Origin: Tamarix chinensis | Taxonomy: Eukaryota > Streptophyta > Magnoliopsida > Caryophyllales > Tamaricaceae | NCBI GenBank assembly: GCA_030549775.1 | Contig: CM060173.1 | Span: 6,422,501 to 6,486,500 of the forward strand | Direction of reading: 5' to 3' | DNA length: 64,000 bases | Shown here: positions 49,608 to 60,988 of the stretch, piece by piece | Layout: each line of letters starts with the position of its first letter | Position numbering within the stretch: position 1 is the stretch's first letter | The notes under the pieces: generated by a model | Told to the model about the DNA's origin: nothing | Database searches by the model: none | What the model saw: only the letters and a program-made list of their open reading frames with translations | Translations under genes and position numbers: made by a program

Positions 49608-52600
49608 GTTATTTTTATCATTGCTTTGTTGTCATTAAAATTGTTGTTGTAGTTTAATTTCTTATAGTTAGTTTTTGGTTGTAATCAATTTTTTGGTATA
49701 TATATATTGTATCGTAGATGTTGGTTAATTTTGCTTATGTGATCCTTAAGATTATGTTATACAATAATATTGAGGTAATACTGGCTTGGAGATATGATTT
49801 TAAAATTCATAGGAATTTGGAGATAGGTATGTAGAATTTTTAAGAGAGAATGTGAGGTAATACTAGTTTCTAGGTAAATGAAAGCATATCATGTGAGTTA
49901 TACAAAAGAAACTACATGATGACAATGACACCACAAGGGTGCTTGCGAAAAACTTGGCCCTTTTTGCTTTGCTAACTTGGCATAATAGTATTAGCTTTTC
50001 AAAATATTTATATTTTCATTTCAATATTGTATGTCTTTCCTGTTCCATACTATTGAAATGGATATACGGTTGTAGCATATACATTTACTAGAAAAAGTAA
50101 AACTATAGATACATAAGAAAGAAATATATTTACTAAGAAAAGCAAAACCATAGATACAAAAGAAGGAAATAAGAAAGAATATAGTGTTTATTGCTTTAAA
50201 CATCCTCAACTCAGAATATGATCCTATCTTTCAGATTTATCATGTATCTATATAATATTTTTAGAGTACACTAGTATTACATCCAGGCGATGCACGGAAT
50301 GCCAATCTTAATGGTAAAGTGTGGAAGAGATGGCATGAAAACTTACAAATATATGACTCACATGTTAGAAATGGATGTAACGATACTACCATTAAAGAAC
50401 ATAAGACTTTACCTGCATAAAAAAATGGAAAAACAATGAGTTACAATGTGATTAATGTAGCACGATCCAACCTTCACTTAACTTTACATTAATGGGAGAA
50501 GCGTACCAATTTGACATGTTATAGCATAGGAACTCAAAAGATGAGACCAAATTATTTATTGAGATCAAAGATTGTAAAAACGGTTAAAAAAAATCAATGA
50601 TACATTATTTGTAAAACCTTTTATTAAAAATAAACACCAATGACTCATTAATGAAAAAATATTATAGGAAAAATAACAACTCATTAATAGAAAACTGATG
50701 ATCATATATAATGTTTAACCACTCTAAAACATAGTTAACTATTCTACACTATATCATATATAAGCTTAATGAAACATATTTCATGATCATTTACAAACTA
50801 ATTTTCAATTACAGCTGAAACCTACGTGTGAGAATATATATTACACCTAAAGCTTAAATATAAATATTTTATTTAATAAATTAGTAATTTTATTAAAAAT
50901 AGGAAAAGATTTGTCGTTTTCACCACAAACCATTTCCATCACATTCTTGGAAGATTTTAGAAATCATGGTTAATCATTTCCCTAGGCAAATCACTATAAA
51001 ACTTTCATCCACCTTTGCTTTTACCTTCTCTTCCCCAATATGCTTGCTATGTTGTCATCTTGAAGCTTCGCAAATTTTACATTTCTCTAGATGACTATCT
51101 TCTTTCCAAAAAAAAAGAGCATAAACAAAACAATTAGAAAACAAATACCAATTAGATAAAACATGCACACTATCATTTTGAAGAATACACAACAAGGATT
51201 ACAAAGATATAACACCAAACATCATTAATAAAGCATTAATGAAAGAAATATAAAGCACAAAAGCACACCAATTATATCATATTTTGTTTCTTGTTAAAAA
51301 AATAATGTCAATGCTGATCATCATCATATTCTTTATCTAATTTTATTAACTTGAATGATTATGAAATTCTAAAATGAATTAAAATAGAAAATAATCTAAG
51401 GATATCAAAAATAGATTATACAACAATATAAAGTAATGAAGAAAACCTTGAACACCACCATCCACCAAAACCCTTCCTAATTTTTTACTTTCAAGATAAC
51501 ATATGTTGTATACTCAATTGATTAAAACAAGAAAAGAAAGACCCAATTTAACATAATTAGGGTTTTTGAGCCCGGACTACAAATTCGATCAAATCTTGCT
51601 AAAATATTTAAATTGACGAATTGGAAATGAAATTAAACATAATCTAATGCAAATTATATAATCAAATGAATCTAATAACTCGATTATACAATCTAATTTA
51701 ACTCCGTAAGAATTTTGACCTAAGAATCCAATTCCAATTGATTTCCCACAAATTTTTCAAATTGATAGTTCTAACATGAAATTAGACACATTTTAAAGCA
51801 TATTATAAATTTAATTTATCTAAAATGGCTTAATCGGATAAAACCGATAAATTCGGATATAACCGGGTCACAAATCCAATTTTCACAAATCAACCACAAC
51901 CAATAGAATTAACCATTCCAAATCACTCATACAACGCATACATATATATAATTAAACAACTAATTTATCTTATCATAAGCTAATTCATTCAAAATTAATT
52001 AAAATAAAAGTTAGGGTTTGGGTATTTATATCAAATGAATTGCTGCGAAATTGGAGGGGATGAGGGCTGCTGGAGCTTCACCGGTGGTCAAGGACAACTC
52101 GCTGGTGCTGAGCAGCCCTGGAGGCGGACGGGCGGTGTCGCCCCGCTGCTATCTTCGTGTGTTGCTGGCGGCTGCTGCTGTGCTAGAGCATGACGGCGAC
52201 GAGAGGAGGGGTAGTGGTGTGCTCGAGTGGCGATGGCTGGTGTGGTGGTGTGGCCTAGGTCGAAGGAGGAGAGGAGGACAATGCAGGGCTCAGGGGTCGG
52301 GGCTAAGGTCAACGTTTGGGTCAAAAAATGAAAGGTAGTAGACAAAAGGAAATAGCGGCCAGGACTGGGCGCATGTTTTTTTTTGTTTTTTTTTAATTTA
52401 TGGAATTAAGAGGCTTAAGTGTTTTTTCTTTCAATACAATTTTTTTTTTGGATTTTAGATGTTTGAAAAAAAATTTCACTAAAAACATATATATATATAT
52501 ATATAAAGGACTTAAACGTTTTTAGTGACCAAGAAATTAATTATTAATGACCAAAAAATATATTGGTCATTAAGCATTTTTCTCGACCAAGAAATTAATT

Positions 52601-52731
52601 ATAAGCGAAAAAAAATATATTATTCGTTAAACATTTTTAGCGACCAAGAAATTAATTATTAACGACCAAAAAATATATTGGTCGTAATAGATACACCAAT
52701 AACAACGACTTTTGATGGTAGTCGTTAATAA
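49608..52731. mobile_element. CACTA-2, second copy of the CACTA-1 family, left end missing
   Basis: Homologous to about 39106-41600 of CACTA-1 with high identity. It lacks about 1.07 kb at the left, where it abuts LTR-5 repeats, and its last about 80 bp fall in the assembly gap. It has about 560 bp (49728-50290) that CACTA-1 lacks; CACTA-1 joins the flanking sequence directly, so CACTA-1 probably carries a deletion. It includes the LTR-derived segment (51480-52340) and the subterminal GACCAAGAAATT repeats (52512-52690). Confidence 0.85.
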
Positions 52732-53231
52732 NNNNNNNNNNNNNNNNNNNNNNNNNNNNNNNNNNNNNNNNNNNNNNNNNNNNNNNNNNNNNNNNNNNNN
52801 NNNNNNNNNNNNNNNNNNNNNNNNNNNNNNNNNNNNNNNNNNNNNNNNNNNNNNNNNNNNNNNNNNNNNNNNNNNNNNNNNNNNNNNNNNNNNNNNNNNN
52901 NNNNNNNNNNNNNNNNNNNNNNNNNNNNNNNNNNNNNNNNNNNNNNNNNNNNNNNNNNNNNNNNNNNNNNNNNNNNNNNNNNNNNNNNNNNNNNNNNNNN
53001 NNNNNNNNNNNNNNNNNNNNNNNNNNNNNNNNNNNNNNNNNNNNNNNNNNNNNNNNNNNNNNNNNNNNNNNNNNNNNNNNNNNNNNNNNNNNNNNNNNNN
53101 NNNNNNNNNNNNNNNNNNNNNNNNNNNNNNNNNNNNNNNNNNNNNNNNNNNNNNNNNNNNNNNNNNNNNNNNNNNNNNNNNNNNNNNNNNNNNNNNNNNN
53201 NNNNNNNNNNNNNNNNNNNNNNNNNNNNNNN
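52732..53231. other. Assembly gap (500 N)
   Basis: Exactly 500 N, the usual placeholder length for a gap of unknown size. It removes the right end of CACTA-2 and whatever separates it from the B3 gene promoter. The ORFs that cross it are meaningless. Confidence 0.99.
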
Positions 53232-53785
53232 TTTGTCCTTGTGTTACTGTTCTTAATACATGCATTTTCTTTCGGAAAAAGTTTTACGCCTAATGTTGCT
53301 TATACAGTTATACTACATTTATTCACTCTTAGTTTCGTCTTCGTTTTTCATATATAAATAAATATAAACTCAGCAGCACCAATTGAATAATAGCACAAGA
53401 GGTTTTTTTTTCTTCTTTTTCCCTAAGTATTTACCCCCTCCTCTCTAAGCAAGCATTAGATTGCAAATAATTTAATACTTTATCACTTTATTACTTTACG
53501 AGAGAAAAAAGGAGGCATTTATCAGTATAAATACAAGAGCATGCATGGAGTTCCTTGTGTCGTGATCAGTTAATTGATCTTCTATATACTCCAGAGAGCT
53601 TCTGTTAATATCATCGTAGGTATGATCATTAATTATTTGCTAACGTTGATTGTCATCAATTCAATGCTATAAATATATATACTACTGGATATTATACTTG
53701 CAACATTAATTCAAATTTTGGTACAATATATATACATATTATACATGTGTGCATCAGGTTCTATACCCTCCGAGGATCATCGACA
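53232..53785 (+). promoter_or_regulatory. Promoter, leader exon and leader intron of the B3 gene
   Basis: A TATAAATAC box is at 53526-53534, so transcription would start near 53555-53565. A donor TAG|GTATGA at 53620 and an acceptor GCATCAG ending at 53757 define a plausible intron of 138 bp in the 5' leader. The first ATG of the following frame is at 53786 in the context CGACAATGTC. All sites are read by eye; no transcript evidence. Confidence 0.5.
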
Positions 53786-56700
53786 ATGTCTGATATTGTT
53801 GCCACTCAGGACGAAATCCAGATAGATAATGCTCTTGTAGGGATGAAGACGAATGATTTTGCTGTTGGGGCGGCTGCTTTAAGTTCAAGCGCCGTTCCAA
53901 GGTGGCCTAAAGATTGTAAAAAAAGGAGAAGTAAGTGTTAATTCGTTTTTAACATAAACCCTAAGATCTTGAACTGCATGATAATCACAATAAGATTTCG
54001 ATATAAGAAGGATTAAGAATTACCTCCATTCATCATGGTACGAGGAGATTCTTGATCCTGCTGCCGAATCCTGCTACTGATTGGTGTTGAACTTTGGTTG
54101 AAAAAAAGCTTTAGTGAAGAGTTTCGGTTTCTCTCTCCTCGCCTATAAACCCTAATGTGTTGATAATTACGGCTAGCTTTTGTGATGGACAAAAGCTTAT
54201 ATTTATGGGTGGAGAGAGGACCGAAATTCCAATTAGGGTTTTCTTTAATTCAATCTCAACCGTCCATCAAGGTAGTGATTGATATGGAATATAACTCCTT
54301 AATTAAAACCTGATTTTGTAAAAAATAGCATGTATCCTATGAAAACGGAATTCCTATAATGACCACAATTTCGGGAAAGGAAATTACTTGTGGTCCAAGT
54401 AAAGGACCTAAAAGTAATTTCCTTACAGTCTCCCACTTGGTCGATAGGAAGATCCATTAGTGTTTTCATATAGGAGTCATAAGGCGCGCGTTACATGCTA
54501 AGCTCTTCTTTAGTTGGTTAGCATAAGTGTCTTGGCTAATCCGGTTGTCAATGGGAGTCATGGCGTGCACACATCATTCCATAACATGATTCCTTCCATG
54601 TACCACATCAGTGACAACTTGCATAACTAGACCATAAAAGGAGATTTGCATAATGGTCCCATAATGTCTGTGTTACAAGACTGTTTCTGTTAGCATTCAT
54701 CCAATCATAAATATGTACACAATGGATAACAGAAAGAATATATATAGCAGAAGTAGCAATAAATTAAGAGCTCAATAAATGTCAAGTACAAGTACATGAT
54801 AAAGAGCAGATAAATGATAACTAGGAACTATCTTCAAGACCCATACTTTGAGTATGTCCCTGAAAGGTCTTTGGAGGTAGTCCTTTTGTGAATATGTCTG
54901 CAACCATGAGGTCTGTTCTTGTATGCTCAATGACAATTTTCTTTAGTCTAACATCCTGCTTCAGTGATAGATATTTAAGGTCCATGTGTTTTGCTCCCTT
55001 AGATATCCTGTCATGCTTGGAGAAGAAAGTTGCAGCTTCATTGTCACAGTACAGAGTTAGTGGCTTAGAGATGAAACTCAAAGCTCCAAACTCAGAGACG
55101 AAATTACGCAACCACGCTCCCTGAATTGCAGCCTCATAACATGCCACGTACTCAGCCTCCATGGTGGATGTGTAAAGCAACTCGGATTTCTGGCTTTTCC
55201 ATGATATTGCACCTCCAGATAAGAGATACACATAGCCAAGAGTGCAGTGTCTAGTGTCAGGACATCCTCCAAAATCTAAATCTGAATAACCAGTCACCTG
55301 TAGGTGTCCTGATTTTCTATATGTGAGCATGTAGTTCTGTGTTCCCTTTAGGTATCTCAGTACTTTCTTTGCAGCTTTCCAATGAGCTATCCCTGGATTA
55401 CTTTGAAATCTACCCAACATGCCAACAACATGACTAATGTCAGGCCTCGTACAGACCTGTGCATACATCAAACTCCCTACGAGAGAAGCATAAGGATATT
55501 GTGCCATTTCTTTACGTTCCAACTCGTTCTGTGGACACTGCGTAAGATCAAGCTTATCTCCTTTATGCAGTGGAACAGGACTAGAGGAACAGGTCATGAT
55601 GCCAAATCTCTCTAGAACTTTGTCAATATATGCCTTTTGAGACAATCCCAAAATACCAAGTGACCTATCACGGAATATCTCTATTCCTATCACATAGGAT
55701 GCCTCGCCCATATCTTTCATTTCAAAGTTCTTAAAGAGATAAGTCTTGGTTTCATGTAATAAACCAAGGTCACTGCTGGCTAATAAGATGTCATCAACAT
55801 ACAGAACTAAAAATATGAACTTGCTCCCACTGATCTTAAGGTATATGCAAGGGTCAACGATATTTTCTTTGAAACCAAATTCAGTAATAATTTTATCGAA
55901 CTTTAGATACCATTGCCTGGAAGCTTGTTTCAGTCCATATAGTGATTTCTTAAGTTTGCAGACCATGTCTTCCTGACCTTCAATTATGAAGCCTTCAGGT
56001 GGACGCATGTAGACTTCCTCTTGCAAGTCTCCATTAAGAAAGGCGATTTTGACGTCCATTTGATGTAACTCAAGGTCATAATGAGCTACTAACGCCATGA
56101 TAATTCTAAGTGAGTCTTTTCTGGACACAGGAGAAAAAGTCTCAGTATAATCAATACCTTCTTTCTGATTGAAACCTTTGGCAACAAGTCTGGCTTTATG
56201 TCGTTCAATATTGCCTTTGCAATCGCGCTTGGTCTTAAAAACCCACTTACAGCCAACTGCTTTGTGTCCTGGAGGCAATTGAACTACTTCCCATACTTGA
56301 TTTTCTGCCATAGATTTCAATTCATCCTTCATGGCATCGATCCATTTATTAGAATTAACATCTTTAATGGCTTGTGAATAAGAAACCGGGTCTTTCATTG
56401 TCCCATCTTCAGATTCTACTTGGTAAAGCATATAATCATTGGAAATAGCGGATCTCCTTTGTCTTTGAGACCTTCTTAATGCCGGTTCCGCTGGTGTTGC
56501 ATCCATAGGTTCATTGGCAATAATCTCATTATGGAGTTGTGGATTATTCATTGGGTGTTCCACATTGTTGAATGGTTCAACAATGGGAGGGTTCCCATCT
56601 TTCGAAATAGAGGGTAAAGGAACATGTACCCTTATTTCCTGAATGATCACATCTTGAACTTTATTACTCCCACTGATTTCGCCATTCTCGTAGAATCTGG

Positions 56701-59700
56701 CATTACCGGTTTCAACAATTCTCGTACTATGGTTAGGACAATAAATCCTATATCCTTTGGACTTATCTGGGTAACCTATAAAGTAACCACTGATCGTTTT
56801 AAAGTCCAATTTCTTTTCTTGTGGATTGTAGATTCTAGCTTCAACTGGGCAACCCCAAACTTGGAGATGTCTTAAACTAGGTTTCCATCCTTTCCACAGT
56901 TCAAAAGGTGTCTTTGGAACTGCCTTACTGGGAACCCTGTTCAAGATGTAAACATCTGTGCGTAGAGCATCCATCCATAATGATATAGGTAAATTGGCAT
57001 GACTCATCATGGATCTGACCATTTCCATATATGTACGATTTCGCCTTTCAGCTACACCATTTTGCCATGGAGATCCAGGCGTTGTGTATTGGGCAACAAT
57101 TCCAAGCTTTTGGAGAAGTTTTGCAAAAGGTCCAGGATGTTGTCCTGTTTCATCATACCTTCCGTAAAATTCACCACCTCTATCTGACCTTATGATTTTC
57201 ACTTTTCTATCTAGTTGCCTTTCGACTTCAGTAATGAACACTTGTACAGCATCCACTGACTGAGATTTATCATGCAACAAGTATAGATAACAGTAACGTG
57301 AGTAATCATCAATAAAGGTAATGAAATACTTCTCTCCCCCAAAAGTTGGAACGTCAAAAGGTCCGCAAATATCTGTATGTATTATTTCAAGAAGCTGGGT
57401 ACTTCTTGTGGCTCCTTTCTTTGTGTGTTTTGTTGTTTTTCCTTTAATACAATCCACACAAGCTTTATGATTAGTAAAGTCTAGATCCGGAAGGACACCA
57501 TCTTTTACTAATCTTTTGATCCTTTCACTGGATATGTGACCCAGCCTTTTATGCCACAAGAAATAGGAGTCGTTTTTAGACGACTTACGCTTTGTTTCTA
57601 CATTAGAATGCAAGGTAAGATGGGTTTCAGCAGATTGTTTAAGATGGAACTTGTATAAACCATCAATTAAAATCCCCGAACCAATAAGTTCAGAATTCTT
57701 AAATAAACTGAAACTACCATTTCCAACTTGAAACGAATAACCAATTTTATCAAGTGCACTTACGGAAACTAAATTACGGGAAATAGACGGAACATAAAGA
57801 GTTTGACATAAGTCTAACTGAAAACCGCTATCTAAAACAAGACGAAAGGTTCCAATAGCTTCAACTGGAGCTTTGTCTTGATTTCCCATAAATAAGAAGT
57901 TCTCACTTGGGTTTATGGTTTGGGTCGTAAGGAATCCCTGCATTGTATTAGAAACATGAACGTTAGCACCAGTGTCAATCCACCAAGTATTGGAAGAAAC
58001 ATAAGTAAGATTTGATTCGAAATAACTTACGAAACCCATAGGGTTACCTTTCTTTTCGAACCATTCTCGTCGTTTAGTGCAGTCTTTTGCAAAATGTCCA
58101 GGTTTCTTGCAAAATTTGCACAAGTCTTCCTTCTTTTTCTTCTTGGGTGGTTGATTGACCTCATTAGATCTGGGTGGTGCCCTTTTCTGGCCTGAATTGT
58201 GTTTTATCCCAGCTTTATGTCCAGCTCTTTGAACAAAATGAGCCACTTTAATGCCTTGCTGAGTCAGTCGTGCCTCTTCTTGAACCAGCTTATTAGCCAA
58301 TTCATTCACTGCCCACTTGTCCTTAATAGTGTTGTAGTGAATTTGGAATGGCCCGTACTGAGGAGGTAAACTGTTCAGGATAAATTGGACGAGAAAAGAA
58401 TCATCCACAGTCATTCCCAAATTTCTCAACTTAGCTGTGAGGTTGGTCATCTCAATAACATGTTCATGCATTGAGCGAGTACCATCGAACTTTATGGTTG
58501 TAAGATCTGCCATTAGTTTCCCAGCAAGGGACTTGTCTGCAGTCTTAAACCTTTCCTCTATGGCTTTCATGTAATCCTTAGCATTCTCGGGCTTAGGAAG
58601 GGATGTTTTGATGTTGCTGGCTATGGTCATTCGCAGGAACATGATGCTTAGTCTGTCAGATCTCTCCCAAGCATTAAAGAGAGTCTTTTCCTCAAGGGTA
58701 CTTTTGTCAGTAAGTGGATCTGGCTTATCTTTGAGGAGGGCCAGATCCAAATCAAGTACTCCTAAGGTGAACTCAACTTGCTCCTTCCATTCAGAGAAGT
58801 TGGTTCCAGTAAGTATAGGGACAGAAGAAGCATGCGAGTTGAGGTGAGTGGGTAAGCTAACTGCAATATAATGAGAGATACAACAATTTAATAAGGCTTT
58901 CACTGAAAAGACAACACATGCGTAATAAAATGAAACTTAGGTGCTCCTGTGGGTAGTCACCAGAGTTTTAATACATTATACCATCTAAAGTCGAGTATTT
59001 TTAGGTGAGTGTAAATACTCCTAATTAAGACAAATAAGATATCTGTGGATATCTTTAGTCTCCGTAAATATTGTTTCAACATATGAATATAGTCATCCTG
59101 TAGGAGACTAAAAAAAAAAAAAATTCATGTATTGAAAAATATGCAATTTATAACGTTATGATGGTAAGGTTATGGCCAATTTTCAATGTATATGAATGTG
59201 GGTCACTGTGGTGATCCTAACCCTAAGCATGCAAAATTATTGACCAAAAGAATCAAATATGTATTTAAATTAGTTTCAATTTCGTTATGATATATTATAA
59301 AAAAAAAACTGAAAGGAGGCCGGAAGAAATTTTTTTTTTTTTTAAAGGTTTCTAGAATAGGTTTTTCTTTATTCCCTAGTGAATACGACATAATGCATAA
59401 AAAAAAATAGGGAAAGACGATAGAAAGTAACATCATAAACATAATCAGGAAAATTAGATCCAACTATATGGCCTTGTTCCTGTCTTTATCTTCAAGCTTC
59501 AAAACGACTCCCTTTTAGGTCGAACCAGCCACCAATTCGTCCGCCACCACTTTCGTTACGACGAACTTATTGACATCTATTACATCGAATATTTTCGAAT
59601 AGTACTCACGCAGGAGCTTTGTGCATAATCAAAATTGGAACTTTAAATAAATCACGATCAAACAGTCGTGCCCAAAAATTAAAATAATGCGGAAAATAAA

Positions 59701-60988
59701 TAACATTCATTCAGGCCATAATAGTTGGATCGTTAAGTATCTGCAAAACAGAGTTAGGATATAGATATCTACCGATTATGGCGATATAAGGTTATCCTAC
59801 TTTATGGACAATCATGCGTTCCTAAACCTAGGCTCTGATACCACATGTTAATTCGTTTTTAACATAAACCCTAAGATCTTGAACTGCATGATAATCACAA
59901 TAAGATTTCGATATAAGAAGGATTAAGAATTACCTCCATTCATCATGGTACGAGGAGATTCTTGATCCTGCTGCCGAATCCTGCTACTGATTGGTGTTGA
60001 ACTTTGGTTGAAGAAAAGCTTTAGTGAAGAGTTTCGGTTTCTCTCTCCTCGCCTATAAACCCTAATGTGTTGATAATTACGGCTAGCTTTTGTGATGGAC
60101 AAAAGCTTATATTTATGGGTGGAGAGAGGACCGAAATTCCAATTAGGGTTTTCTTTAATTCAATCTCAACCGTCCATCAAGGTAGTGATTGATATGGAAT
60201 ATAACTCCTTAATTAAAACCTGATTTTGTAGAAAATAACATATATCCTATGAAAACGGAATTCCTATAATGACCACAATTTCGGGAAATGAAATTACTTG
60301 TGGTCCAAGTAAAGGACCTAAAAGTAATTTCCTTACGGTAAGGCTTCCTAGCTCCTCCCATGATTTGCTAATAATTAATAATAATTTGTTTGAATGCCTG
60401 CGATGACACTGTTCATTAATCACAATGGCAACAGGTTCCTCTACGATGACAACGTCTGATGATGCCACCGACGTCATAGCTGCAGCTGAGACTCTTATGT
60501 TGTTGAGGGAGAATCCTTTTGCTCCTCAGGAGGAGCCTGCGCCGCCGCCGCATCTGTCCGAAGAGAGAATGTGTCAGTTAATCGATGCTCTGGGTGGCAC
60601 TTATAACAGAAAGCTCATATTTCAAAAGAAGTTGACAAAAACCGACGTTGATAAGAACGAGAATCGTCTCAACATGCCGTGCTACAATGTTGATGATCGG
60701 GGGTTCTTAACAGATGATGAGAAGCAAAGTTTGAACAAGGGTCAGGGCCAGACACGTTACCCATCAATCGAATTGCGATTGATAGAGCCTTCCGGTGACG
60801 AGAGTCGTGTTCATCTCAAGAGGTGGACGATTGGCAAAACTCTAAACTATGTGCTAACCAGCGAGTGGTATCAACTTGTTGAGAAGCATAAGCTTGAGGT
60901 TGGTACTAATGTCCGCATTCTGTCGTTTAGGTATGATCATGGCGAACTTGGCTTGGCCCTGGTTAAGAGCCCGCCAGGTACTATGTAA
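53786..60988 (+). CDS. Small B3-domain protein (DUF313/At2g31720 type), proposed two coding exons split by a copia insertion
   Basis: The safe part is the ORF 60425-60988 (187 aa). Its residues about 63-181 form a B3-like DNA-binding domain of the plant DUF313 group: KLIFQKKLTKTDV, NRLNMP, GFLTDDEK, VHLKRWTIGKTLNYVL, and a closing RILSFRYDHGELGLALV. Such proteins are expected in the nucleus as transcription factors. I propose a first coding exon 53786-53930 (ending in PRWPKDCKKRR), an intron 53931-60434, and a second exon from 60435, which gives 232 aa. The donor GTAAG and acceptor AACAG keep the frame (A|GT). The alternative is that translation starts at 60425 (CACAATGGC, a strong plant context) and the upstream exon is separate. 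The copia element fills most of the intron. The 3' end may be near 61260 (AATGAA after TTGTAATC). Confidence 0.7.
53936..54427 (-). repeat. Copia 3' LTR (element orientation)
   Basis: Starts TGTTAATTCG and ends TTTCCTTACA on the + strand; 492 bp. Confidence 0.95.
54428..54440 (-). other. Copia polypurine tract
   Basis: On the minus strand CAAGTGGGAGAC directly precedes the 3' LTR, as expected for the plus-strand primer site. Confidence 0.75.
54821..58903 (-). CDS. Copia gag-pol polyprotein (1360 aa)
   Basis: One uninterrupted ORF with all domains of a Ty1/copia element in the usual order: a UBN2-type gag (about 25-225); a CCHC zinc knuckle with C262, C265, H270, C275; an aspartic protease with active-site DTGA at 310-313; integrase with zinc-binding H451, H456, C482, C485 and catalytic D511, D574 and E619; reverse transcriptase (about 868-1110) with YVDD at 1035-1038; and RNase H near the C-terminus (SDLDFGG, TSTMEAEYVA and LYCDNEAA motifs). 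Integrase before reverse transcriptase marks it as copia, not gypsy. I chose the first ATG; the region before gag (1-25) is not typical and translation could begin a little later. The lineage within copia was not determined. Confidence 0.95.
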   Translation of the reverse strand: MKALLNCCISHYIAVSLPTHLNSHASSVPILTGTNFSEWKEQVEFTLGVLDLDLALLKDKPDPLTDKSTLEEKTLFNAWERSDRLSIMFLRMTIASNIKTSLPKPENAKDYMKAIEERFKTADKSLAGKLMADLTTIKFDGTRSMHEHVIEMTNLTAKLRNLGMTVDDSFLVQFILNSLPPQYGPFQIHYNTIKDKWAVNELANKLVQEEARLTQQGIKVAHFVQRAGHKAGIKHNSGQKRAPPRSNEVNQPPKKKKKEDLCKFCKKPGHFAKDCTKRREWFEKKGNPMGFVSYFESNLTYVSSNTWWIDTGANVHVSNTMQGFLTTQTINPSENFLFMGNQDKAPVEAIGTFRLVLDSGFQLDLCQTLYVPSISRNLVSVSALDKIGYSFQVGNGSFSLFKNSELIGSGILIDGLYKFHLKQSAETHLTLHSNVETKRKSSKNDSYFLWHKRLGHISSERIKRLVKDGVLPDLDFTNHKACVDCIKGKTTKHTKKGATRSTQLLEIIHTDICGPFDVPTFGGEKYFITFIDDYSRYCYLYLLHDKSQSVDAVQVFITEVERQLDRKVKIIRSDRGGEFYGRYDETGQHPGPFAKLLQKLGIVAQYTTPGSPWQNGVAERRNRTYMEMVRSMMSHANLPISLWMDALRTDVYILNRVPSKAVPKTPFELWKGWKPSLRHLQVWGCPVEARIYNPQEKKLDFKTISGYFIGYPDKSKGYRIYCPNHSTRIVETGNARFYENGEISGSNKVQDVIIQEIRVHVPLPSISKDGNPPIVEPFNNVEHPMNNPQLHNEIIANEPMDATPAEPALRRSQRQRRSAISNDYMLYQVESEDGTMKDPVSYSQAIKDVNSNKWIDAMKDELKSMAENQVWEVVQLPPGHKAVGCKWVFKTKRDCKGNIERHKARLVAKGFNQKEGIDYTETFSPVSRKDSLRIIMALVAHYDLELHQMDVKIAFLNGDLQEEVYMRPPEGFIIEGQEDMVCKLKKSLYGLKQASRQWYLKFDKIITEFGFKENIVDPCIYLKISGSKFIFLVLYVDDILLASSDLGLLHETKTYLFKNFEMKDMGEASYVIGIEIFRDRSLGILGLSQKAYIDKVLERFGIMTCSSSPVPLHKGDKLDLTQCPQNELERKEMAQYPYASLVGSLMYAQVCTRPDISHVVGMLGRFQSNPGIAHWKAAKKVLRYLKGTQNYMLTYRKSGHLQVTGYSDLDFGGCPDTRHCTLGYVYLLSGGAISWKSQKSELLYTSTMEAEYVACYEAAIQGAWLRNFVSEFGALSFISKPLTLYCDNEAATFFSKHDRISKGAKHMDLKYLSLKQDVRLKKIVIEHTRTDLMVADIFTKGLPPKTFQGHTQSMGLEDSS
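59831..59843 (-). other. Copia primer-binding site (initiator tRNA-Met)
   Basis: On the minus strand TGGTATCAGAGCC lies 2 bp after the 5' LTR; it is the standard plant copia site complementary to the 3' end of initiator tRNA-Met. The sequence between it and the ORF (58904-59830) is the untranslated leader, in which I see no gene. Confidence 0.95.
59846..60337 (-). repeat. Copia 5' LTR (element orientation)
   Basis: Same 492-bp sequence as 53936-54427 with about six substitutions; the outer end reads ...CTTACG where the other LTR has CTTACA. Confidence 0.95.

Larger units (their letters stand above)
53936..60337 (-). mobile_element. Complete, probably young Ty1/copia retrotransposon (6402 bp)
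   Basis: Two 492-bp LTRs (53936-54427 and 59846-60337) enclose one intact polyprotein. The 5-bp target duplication GTAAG lies at 53931-53935 and 60338-60342. By eye the LTRs differ at about six positions, including the last base (CA versus CG). In element orientation the order is LTR, initiator-tRNA-Met primer-binding site, about 0.9 kb leader, gag-pol, polypurine tract, LTR. At an assumed plant rate of 1.3e-8 per site per year the LTR divergence would correspond to roughly half a million years. The intact ORF suggests it may be able to move. Confidence 0.95.
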
